DNA of 64,000 bases, taken from the NCBI GenBank assembly GCA_964624145.1, contig CAZUXT010000008.1, positions 48,781 through 112,780 of the forward strand. The letters run 5' to 3'. Within the stretch, counting starts at the first letter, position 1, and the number at the start of each line of letters is the position of its first letter. The DNA is from WJMT01 sp964624145 (GTDB lineage Bacteria > Acidobacteriota > Aminicenantia > Aminicenantales > Aminicenantaceae). Under the pieces are notes generated by a model. The model did not search any database. It saw only the letters and a program-made list of their open reading frames with translations, and was not told where the DNA came from. Positions 1 through 7,500 of the stretch are shown piece after piece. The translations under genes and the position numbers were made by a program.

Positions 1-830
1 CTGAAAAAATAGAGCTGAAAAATGGCAAAAAACCGAAATCCGTTGCACTCATCCACTGTGCCGGCAGAAAAGAAAAAGGCTATTGTTCCAAGGTGTGCTG
101 TATGTACAACTTAAAATTTGCCCACTATCTCAAAGATAATCTTCCGGATGTTGAGGTCAAGGAACTTTATATGGACCTATGTTTGCCCCATAAACAAGAC
201 CAATCTTACTTTAAAAAGGCCAAAGAAAAAGGCGTTGAATTTATCCGAATGGATGAGTTTGTGAAAACAAAAAAATCCGGAGATAAAATCGAAATAGAAT
301 ACAGAAACAACGGAAACACAGATAAATTTTCAGTTGATATGGTTGTGATCGCTCCTGCTATGGTCCCGTCTCAAGACACATCCCATCTGGCCGAATTAAT
401 GAATCTCCCCCTTGATGAATCCGGTTTCTTTAAAGAGCTGCATGAAATGCTGGACCCCGTGGCGACTCCCATGGAAGGAGTCTACATAACAGGCTGCGCC
501 CTGGGACCCAGGAATATACCAGAATCCATGACTCAATCACATGCCACTTCAGGAAAAATACTTTCCAGCTTGATACCAGGCAGGAAAATAAAACCGGAAG
601 TGAAAGTCTCAGAAATCAAAGAAGACCTGTGCACAGGATGCCAGACATGCCTTTCCGTGTGTTTCTATGGAGCCATCAGCTATGATGCCTTTAAAGGTGT
701 TTCTGTTGTCAATGAGGCGATCTGCAGAGGATGCGGGAACTGTGTGGGAAGCTGTCCCTCAGGCGCCATTCATTCAAAACATTTCACTTATTACCAGCTC
801 TACCAGGAAGTAATGGAAGCTCTGCGTTAA
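1..830 (+). CDS. hdrA: HdrA-like heterodisulfide reductase subunit A, C-terminal part (5' cut by window edge)
   Basis: This is the carboxy-terminal part of an HdrA-type FAD/iron-sulfur protein, the electron hub of soluble heterodisulfide-reductase-like complexes. The frame is open from base 3 and reads through a Cys-rich HdrA signature (HCAGRKEKGYCSKVCC) near bases 54-107, so the gene starts left of the window; the GTG at 93 lies inside this motif and is not a start. Two [4Fe-4S] motifs close the protein: CTGCQTCLSVC at about 631-663 and CRGCGNCVGSCPSG at about 723-764. The next gene follows after 28 bases with its own ribosome site, and the four genes 1-3616 look like one operon. Family assignment is firm. 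The partner and substrate are inferred, since no HdrB or HdrC is seen here. Confidence 0.88.
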   Translation, partial: EKIELKNGKKPKSVALIHCAGRKEKGYCSKVCCMYNLKFAHYLKDNLPDVEVKELYMDLCLPHKQDQSYFKKAKEKGVEFIRMDEFVKTKKSGDKIEIEYRNNGNTDKFSVDMVVIAPAMVPSQDTSHLAELMNLPLDESGFFKELHEMLDPVATPMEGVYITGCALGPRNIPESMTQSHATSGKILSSLIPGRKIKPEVKVSEIKEDLCTGCQTCLSVCFYGAISYDAFKGVSVVNEAICRGCGNCVGSCPSGAIHSKHFTYYQLYQEVMEALR

Positions 831-858
831 AACAGTTGAATATCATAAGGAGAAACAA

Positions 859-2046
859 ATGAATAACAATCAGAAAGAAACAAAAAGCAATCCTAAAAAA
901 GGAAAAACTCTGCCCGCTGAAAAGAGCGCTAAAGATGCCGTTCTCAATATTTTCAAAAAGGCCCTGGCAGAAAATATTTTTGATGCATTACTAATTCCCG
1001 CTAAAGTCCCTGATACAGATGCTTATTCATGGATCCTGCTTCAGGATGAATCTCTGTTTGATATAGCTGATCCTTTGCCTCCTGTCATGCCCGTCCAGGG
1101 AGGAAGGGCTTTATCAAGCTTTTCAAAAAACGGAGAGCTAGACCTTAAAATAGCGGCTTTGATGAGGCCGTGTGAAGTCCGGGCTGCCGTTGAACTGTTC
1201 AAACTGCATCAAATAGACCTGAACAATGTGACTCTTATAAGCATCGACTGCCCCGGTGCCATGCCACTCACAGACTATATGAACGACCCTAAAAAAATCG
1301 GGGACTCTTTTAAAAAGATATCTGAAAAATGGGAAATCAGTGAATCACTGAGACCTGCATGCCAGAACTGCCATCGATTCAGCCTGATGGATGGGACTGG
1401 CTCTGATCTGCATATAGGGCTTCTTGGAGAGAATAACAAAATCACTCTAATTGCCAATTCTTCCACAGGAAATGACGTAATGGAGAAACTTGGTTTTGAA
1501 TCCAAAGATTCCATCGATAAATGGGAGTCAAAAAAAGAGAACCTGGTCAATGAAAAAAGCAAAAAAAGAGACTCCTTCCTCAAAGAATGGCAGGAAAAAA
1601 CAAAAAAGCAAGATGGCTTCTTTAATGAATTGAATAAATGCATCAACTGCCATAATTGCATGAACGCCTGTCCTATCTGCTACTGCCAGCAGTGCTATTT
1701 TGACTCACAGATGATAAACTTTAAACCTGAAACCTACCTCGAAAAAACTAGAGAAAAAGGAGCCTTGAGATTTCCTCTCAATACCATGCTGTTTCATATA
1801 GGACGGATGTCTCATATGGTTCTCTCCTGTGTTGCCTGCGGTGCCTGTGAAGACGCCTGCCCAGTATCCGTCCCGGTGGGTCGACTTTTCAGTATGGTCG
1901 GAGACCAGACTCAAAAAGAATTTGGTTATGTTCCGGGATTGAATAGGGAGGATCCCCTGCCTCTGCAGGACTTTAAAAAAGATGAATTCTGCGAGGTAGA
2001 AATCCCTAATGAATGTGAAGAAAAAGTGACTGAGGAGGCAAAATAA
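859..2046 (+). CDS. FdhB/FrhB-like iron-sulfur protein, copy 1
   Basis: A 395-residue cytoplasmic protein of the F420-hydrogenase/formate-dehydrogenase beta-subunit type (FrhB/FdhB). The diagnostic RPCEVRA motif lies at residues 103-109. The C-terminus carries two [4Fe-4S] clusters, CINCHNCMNACPICYC from about residue 260 and CVACGACEDACPVS from about 325; this order (flavin-type domain first, ferredoxin part last) resembles methanogen FdhB. The N-terminal 20 residues are charged and low in complexity. A GGAG ribosome site lies just before ATG 859. The protein probably passes electrons between a flavin and the adjacent HdrA. The neighbour at 2048 is a paralogue. The electron donor cannot be told from sequence, and F420 use is not implied. 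Confidence 0.8.
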   Translation: MNNNQKETKSNPKKGKTLPAEKSAKDAVLNIFKKALAENIFDALLIPAKVPDTDAYSWILLQDESLFDIADPLPPVMPVQGGRALSSFSKNGELDLKIAALMRPCEVRAAVELFKLHQIDLNNVTLISIDCPGAMPLTDYMNDPKKIGDSFKKISEKWEISESLRPACQNCHRFSLMDGTGSDLHIGLLGENNKITLIANSSTGNDVMEKLGFESKDSIDKWESKKENLVNEKSKKRDSFLKEWQEKTKKQDGFFNELNKCINCHNCMNACPICYCQQCYFDSQMINFKPETYLEKTREKGALRFPLNTMLFHIGRMSHMVLSCVACGACEDACPVSVPVGRLFSMVGDQTQKEFGYVPGLNREDPLPLQDFKKDEFCEVEIPNECEEKVTEEAK

Positions 2047-2047
2047 A

Positions 2048-3160
2048 ATGGCCAACGCGATTAAAATCAAAAAGAATGTTGAAGAGGGTCTGTTTGACTT
2101 TTTGAAATCACTTCTAGAAAAAGAAAAAATAAAAGGCGTATTCACGCTGAAAAAAATGGATGACAACGGCGCTGTGTCCTACTCATTGATTACCAGTCCG
2201 GACGAATTCAAGAAGGCGGTTCCTTTGTACCCTTTTATGCCGCTCAATGCCGGAAAAGCTCTCTCCAGTTTTACTTTGCTCGGTAAAACAGAGGAACCTA
2301 TCGCTGCTGTCCTCAGGCCTTGTGAACTCAGAGCCTTTGTAGAGCTTATAAAAAGAGCTCAAGGGGATATTGAGAATTTTCTCATTATCAGTCTGACCTG
2401 CGGTGGAGTTCTTCCCCTGAACCTAATGGGAGATAAAAACCGGGACAAAATGGTATCTCAGTATTGGTCTTCTGTTAAAAAAGCAGAGATCCTACCTGAT
2501 ACACGGGAAACCTGTCAATTCTGCGAAAATTTCCTTCCCATTAATGCGGATATCACGGTCGCTACTCTGGGAAACAAAGATCTGGATAAAGAATTCACTC
2601 TGTTTCTCAACTCCCCCAAAGGAGAGGAGTTCGCAAAAGAAGCTGCAGGAAGTTCGGTTTCGGAAGAAATTGAAACAAAGGAAATAAATGAATTCAAGAA
2701 AAAAAGAGAAGAACTCAAAGAGAAGTATTTTAAGGAAACAGGCAAAGAAGGGGAAGGATTGAAATCCCTTATAAATATCTTTGCACCTTGTCTGGGATGC
2801 CATGGATGCAGCCACGTGTGCCCTATCTGCTACTGCGTCTTATGCGACTTTGACTCCAAAACCCATGAATACCAGTCTGCCAGCTTGAGCTTCGATCTTC
2901 AGAAGAAAGGCGGTCTTAAAGTCCCAACCGGGAATCTTTTATTCCATCTCGGAAGAATGACTCACATGGCTGTTTCTTGTGTGAGCTGCGGGATGTGTTC
3001 TGATGTGTGCCCCGTAAATATTCCTGTGGCCACTGTGTTTTCTAAAGTAGGGTCTTCTCTTCAGAAAGAATTTGATTACTTTCCTGGAAAAAATATTGAA
3101 CAACCTGCTCCGCAGGGCACATACAAAGAAGATGAATTCACAAAAATCGGAGAACAATGA
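2048..3160 (+). CDS. FdhB/FrhB-like iron-sulfur protein, copy 2
   Basis: A 370-residue paralogue of the preceding gene with the same architecture: RPCELRA at residues 90-96, then CLGCHGCSHVCPICYC from about 249 and CVSCGMCSDVCPV from about 312. It begins one base after the upstream stop codon, with its GAGGAG ribosome site inside the end of that gene, so translation is probably coupled. The central part (about residues 205-245) is lysine/glutamate-rich and likely helical. Tandem duplication followed by divergence is the simplest explanation, perhaps giving a heteromeric pair in the HdrA complex. Function is inferred from family and context. Confidence 0.8.
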   Translation: MANAIKIKKNVEEGLFDFLKSLLEKEKIKGVFTLKKMDDNGAVSYSLITSPDEFKKAVPLYPFMPLNAGKALSSFTLLGKTEEPIAAVLRPCELRAFVELIKRAQGDIENFLIISLTCGGVLPLNLMGDKNRDKMVSQYWSSVKKAEILPDTRETCQFCENFLPINADITVATLGNKDLDKEFTLFLNSPKGEEFAKEAAGSSVSEEIETKEINEFKKKREELKEKYFKETGKEGEGLKSLINIFAPCLGCHGCSHVCPICYCVLCDFDSKTHEYQSASLSFDLQKKGGLKVPTGNLLFHLGRMTHMAVSCVSCGMCSDVCPVNIPVATVFSKVGSSLQKEFDYFPGKNIEQPAPQGTYKEDEFTKIGEQ

Positions 3161-3184
3161 TTTTAAACAAAACGAACAGGGGTT

Positions 3185-3616
3185 ATGAAAATGAATGATA
3201 AATATACTCCAAATATAATCGGATTTCTATGTAATTGGTGTTCCTATACAGGAGCTGACCTTGCCGGCACTTCACGGATGCAAATCCCACCTTCTCTAAA
3301 GACCATAAGAGTCATGTGTTCAGGCAGAATAGACCCTCTCTTTGTGCTCAAATCCTTTATTAAAGGTGCGGATGGAGTCATGATGATGGGGTGTCACCCG
3401 GGTGACTGTCATTATCAAAAAGGAAACTTTAACGCACGCCGCAGATATGTCATGCTGAACAGTATCTTTGAGACACTGGGTTTAGAAAAAAAGCGCATAG
3501 GATTGTGGTGGGTCTCTGCTTCCGAAGCCACCCGGTTTGCCAAAGTCACCAATGAATACACAAAAGAAATAGAAAAATTAGGGCCGAATCCAACCGCCAA
3601 AGAAATTTTTCTGTAA
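3185..3616 (+). CDS. mvhD: MvhD/FlpD-like hydrogenase iron-sulfur subunit
   Basis: A 143-residue small [2Fe-2S] protein of the MvhD/FlpD family, which carries electrons between a hydrogenase or formate dehydrogenase and HdrA. Visible signatures are CNWCS (C16, C19), the MCSGR stretch (C45) and GCHPGDCHY (C70, C75), all characteristic of the family, and the length is normal. It follows the second FdhB-like gene after 24 bases and ends the operon. A second ATG two codons downstream is an alternative start. HdrA plus MvhD in one operon indicates an electron-confurcating or bifurcating complex. No hydrogenase large subunit is in the window. Confidence 0.9.
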   Translation: MKMNDKYTPNIIGFLCNWCSYTGADLAGTSRMQIPPSLKTIRVMCSGRIDPLFVLKSFIKGADGVMMMGCHPGDCHYQKGNFNARRRYVMLNSIFETLGLEKKRIGLWWVSASEATRFAKVTNEYTKEIEKLGPNPTAKEIFL

Positions 3617-3771
3617 ACACAGACACTGATTATCTTTTCAGATCCATTCTTATCTTTAGGGTAAGCCCTTCCTTGTTTTCTTTAAGTCCTTCCTGATTTG
3701 ACTGGACGTTTTATATATAAATCCTATATGCTGTTTCTACTATAAGTCTGATTAGTCAAAGGAGTGTCATT

Positions 3772-4044
3772 ATGAACCTTAAAATTTTTATAGCGACATT
3801 TTGGGCGATATTCATTGCTGAATTAGCTGATAAGACCCAGTTAGTGGGAATGAGCATGGCAGCAAAAACCGGCAAACCGATCAGTGTATGGCTTGGCTCA
3901 GTATCAGCATATGTCATAGTGACCATCATATCAGTTCTTTTGGGTACATTATTGAGCAAGTATATAAAACCTGAAATCATAAGATACAGCGGGGGCGTCA
4001 TCTTTATTATCATCGGTATTTTCATCTTATTTGATAAAATCTAA
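3772..4044 (+). CDS. Half-size GDT1/TMEM165 family (UPF0016) cation transporter
   Basis: A 90-residue membrane protein with about three hydrophobic helices. It carries the family motif E-x-A-D-K-T at residues 17-22 (ELADKT), which forms the metal-binding part of Mn/Ca transporters of the GDT1/MneA type. Full-length members have two such repeats (about 190-200 residues); this gene encodes only one, so it would have to form a dimer, or pair with another half-gene that is not seen next to it. AAAGGAG lies 7-13 bases before the ATG. It stands alone between the Hdr-like operon and the defence pocket. Confidence 0.75.
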   Translation: MNLKIFIATFWAIFIAELADKTQLVGMSMAAKTGKPISVWLGSVSAYVIVTIISVLLGTLLSKYIKPEIIRYSGGVIFIIIGIFILFDKI

Positions 4045-4319
4045 TCCACACACAGATGAAAAATTATGGAAAATTTAGTATCAATTTGAATGTCCGTTTA
4101 CTTACCTTCTATTTAAGTTTTTCAATATATAGAATCCCTCTTTTTGACTGAATGGAGGCAAAGCGGCGAGATGATGCAATTGCTTCTTGCTTTGGCATAG
4201 CCCTTTGGGTTATTTTTCAAAAATCCCGCCCGTCCAACAGTCGCAGTCAGGCGGCTTTAGCCAGCTTCGCTGTCTTTCGCACTGCCTTTTTTGTGACTGT
4301 TTACCCCTTAGAATTTTGA
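4045..4319. other. Intergenic region at left edge of the AT-rich island, with hairpin element
   Basis: No gene is seen. Bases 4228-4301 hold a GC-richer imperfect hairpin: outer arms AACAGTC (4236-4242) and GACTGTT (4295-4301), with shorter self-complementary pieces inside. It shares the 9-mer CAGCTTCGC with the palindromic element at 40065-40162. It could be a REP-like element or a scar of island insertion. The remainder is unremarkable AT-rich spacer. Confidence 0.4.
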
Positions 4320-4348
4320 TTGTTATTAAAAAACAAATGTTGTATAAT
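4320..4348 (+). promoter_or_regulatory. Putative sigma70-type promoter of the HTH/STAND operon
   Basis: TTGTTA at 4320-4325, a 17-base spacer, then a perfect TATAAT at 4343-4348. It lies 48 bases upstream of the small HTH gene at 4396 and is the best consensus promoter near this operon. Confidence 0.6.
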
Positions 4349-4368
4349 GTGGTCTAATGTTGGATAAA
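4336..4368 (+). promoter_or_regulatory. Two-copy direct repeat over the -10 box, putative operator
   Basis: AATGTTGTATAAT (4336-4348) and AATGTTGGATAAA (4356-4368) match at 11 of 13 positions and are spaced 20 bases apart, about two helical turns. The first copy contains the -10 box. This spacing suits a repressor binding as two units on one face of the DNA. The adjacent HTH protein is the obvious candidate; that link is inference. Confidence 0.45.
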
Positions 4369-4395
4369 ACAATATATTAAAAACAGAGGTAATTT

Positions 4396-4569
4396 ATGCT
4401 ACTTAAAGGATATTTAACTGTCGAGCAGGTTGCAAAACAATTAGGATTATCTGGATACCGAATTCGCGAACTTATTCGTGAGAAGAAAATTCGTGCAGTT
4501 AAGATCGGACAATGGCGGATAAAACCAGAGGACTTGGAAAACTTTTTAAGGTCAAGAAGCAATCTCTAA
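4396..4569 (+). CDS. Small excisionase/MerR-type helix-turn-helix protein
   Basis: A 57-residue protein with a clear excisionase-family DNA-binding pattern: LTVEQVAKQLGLS (helix-turn-helix, residues 7-19), then YRIRELIREKKIRAVKIGQWRI (recognition helix and wing), then PEDLENFL. The start ATG is at 4396 after GAGGT at 4386-4390, and the stop TAA is at 4567-4569. It is the first gene behind the promoter at 4320-4348 and is followed after 30 bases by the large NTPase gene. It is probably an autoregulator of the defence operon, or a leftover mobile-element excisionase. The fold call is confident; the role is inferred from position. Confidence 0.75.
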   Translation: MLLKGYLTVEQVAKQLGLSGYRIRELIREKKIRAVKIGQWRIKPEDLENFLRSRSNL

Positions 4570-4599
4570 TCATTCATAGGGGTTGCGTGGTGATAATTT

Positions 4600-7500
4600 A
4601 TGTCCATACAGGAAGCAAACTGGAACAATTTTAAAGCAAAGTTTAACGGTAAAGAGCAAAAGTCTTTCGAGTGGCTTTGCTATCTCTTGTTTTGCAAAGA
4701 ATTCAACAAAAACACAGGAATATTTAGATATAAAAATCAAGCTGGAATAGAAACCGAGCCTATTGAACATAATGGTCAAATGATAGGGCCTCAGGCAAAA
4801 TTCTATGAAACAAAGATTAGTAAGAATAAAGACGACATAAAAGATTCTATTGAAACGGCAAAGAAAAAGAATGGTAATCTTAACAAAATCATATTTTATA
4901 TAAATCAGGAGTTTTCAGAAAGCAGCAAAAAAGGCAAAAAAGACCCTGTATATAAAATCGAGATAGAAAAGCATGCTAAATCTCTTGGCGTGGAAATAGA
5001 TTGGAAAAGTAAAAGCTTTTTTGACTCTCCATTTGTCTGTCAAGATAACGCCGTAATAGCACAGCATTTTTTTAGCTTAGGCAAGAGTGTGATTGATTTC
5101 TTAAATGAGTTAACTCGACACACGGAAGCTATCCTTACAGCTATAAATTCAAAAATAACCTTCAGAAATAGTGAAATAAAAATAGATATGGCACAGAATA
5201 AAAAAATGCTACAAGATGTCTTGACTACTTCTCCTATGGCTATTTTAAGCGGTGGGGCGGGAGTAGGGAAAACCGCCCTCATTAAGGATTTTTATCATTC
5301 AATCAAAGATAGAGCTCCTTTTTACATCTTTAAAGGTGTCGAATTTTGCATTTCTAACATAAATCAACTTTTTACACATTATGGATCATTTACCCTATCG
5401 GATTTCATGAAAGAACACCAAGATTTCGAGGAAAAATACATAATAATCGACTCTGCTGAAAAGTTATCTGATATTCAAGATAAAGAAGTTTTTCAAGAAT
5501 TTTTGTCCACTTTGCAAATTAACAAGTGGAAAGTTATGTTTACAACAAGGCACAGCTATTTGGACGATTTAAGATTCCAGTTTATTGAAATTTATCGTGT
5601 TCACTGCCACCCAGTAAATATCGAAAATCTTACATCGGCACAACTTGTTAAGATTTCGAAAAAATATAGTTTTAATTTACCAAAGAATGAGAGGTTGCTT
5701 GATCTTTTACGAATCCCTTTCTATCTAAATGAATATCTACAAAATTATGATAGCTTAGGAAACACAATAAGTTATTCGGATTTTAAAAGTCTATTATGGA
5801 ACAAACAAATATCTAAAACTTCATACCAGAAGAATAACATGCATATAAAAAGGGAAGAATGCTTTTTAGCAATTGCACATAAGAGGGCGGTTGAGGGAAA
5901 CTTTTTTGTAAAGACTAAGGATTTCGATGATGAAGTTTTACGAAGTCTTGAGAATGATGAAATTATAAAACATGATTCTAACGCAGGGGGCTTCTTCATT
6001 ACCCATGACATTTATGAAGAGTGGGCATTGGATAACATTATTGAAAGAACATTTTTAAGCTCAAATGATTACAAAGACTTCTTAAAGGAAATAGGAAGTT
6101 CTTTGCCGATTCGGCGAGCCTTTCGGAACTGGCTTTCAGAGAAACTATTTAATAATGAAAACGAAGTAAAAACATTTATTGAATCTACAATCATTGATGA
6201 TGCGATTGAGAGCCATTGGAAAGACGAAATTTATGTATCAGTATTGTTATCCGATTATGCAGAAGCTTTTTTCAACCTATTCAAAGATAAGCTTTTAGAA
6301 AATAACCAAGCTCTCTTGGTGAAAATTATTTTCTTGCTGAGAATCGCTTGTAAAGAAATTGATGAGGACTTGCTCAATATTTTTGGTATTCAGAAAACAG
6401 CATGGAGTGCATTGAAAACTATTTTCATCAAACCAAAAGGTCGAGGATGGGAAAGCACGATCAATTTTATATATAAGCATAAAGACGATTTAGGATTACA
6501 AAGAATGAATATAATTCTTCCTATGCTTGCTGATTGGAATAACAAAAATAAAGTGGGCGAAACTACAAAACAGGCGAGCCAGATAGCGTTATATTATTAT
6601 AACGAAATCATACAAGAACAGTCCTACCATATCTCGGGAGACAAGAAAGAGCAATTAATAAGAATTATTTTGCAAGGCTCATCAGAAATTAAGGATGAGT
6701 TGAAAGCTATCTTTGATGAAGTTATCTCTAATAAGGCAGTTAAACGTAGAGATAGATATTACGCTCTTATTAAGCCAATTTTAACATCTCTCACTGATTC
6801 CTTCGAGGTAGTTAAAGCTCTGCCGAATTATGTAATAAAATTAGCAGATATTTATTGGTTTCATAATCCCGATAAATTAGATGATGATTATAGATATTCA
6901 AGAAGAATGGACATGGAAGATTACTTTTGTATTTCATCAAGGCATTATGACTATTTCCCTGCAAGCGCATTTCAAACACCTATATACCAGCTTTTAAGAA
7001 TAGCTCCTAAAGAAACAGTGGACTTCATTTTGTCATTTACAAATAAAACTGTGGAATGCTATGTGAAATCTGAACTTGATGGGGAAATAGAACAAGTAGA
7101 CGTTTTTGTCGATAAAAATCAAGAGATAAAGCAATACATAAGTAACAGGCTTTGGTGCATGTATCGGGGTACTCAAGTTGCTCCATATCTTCTTAAGTCT
7201 ATGCATATGGCACTCGAGAAATGGCTCCTTGAGGCTACAAAATCAGCCTCAAAAGAGGCTATTGAAGGCTGGTGCCTATACCTTATAAAAAAATCTAAAT
7301 CTGCATCAATAACCGCAATGGTTGCAAGTATAGTTTTGGCCCAATCTTCAAAACTTTTCAGTATTGCCAAAATACTTTTCCAGACCAAGGATTTTTTTCT
7401 ATATGATACCAGCCGGCTTTTATTGGATGAACAAGCAAAATTTCAGTATTCGATAGGTTACGGACCTAATTATGAACATCAAATATATCAAGATAAGAGA

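Noticed and set aside
93..830. GTG at 93 as the start of the HdrA-like gene
   Set aside because: The frame is open to the window edge and the GTG falls inside the HdrA cysteine motif (CSKVCC), so the true start is outside.
3698..3730. Promoter TTGACT...TATATG before the GDT1-like gene
   Set aside because: The spacer would be 21 bases, too long for a standard promoter and unlike the 18-base group.
4231..4301. Integron attC-like site
   Set aside because: GTCCAAC fits one end consensus (RYYYAAC), but the other arm does not give GTTRRRY, and no integrase is nearby.
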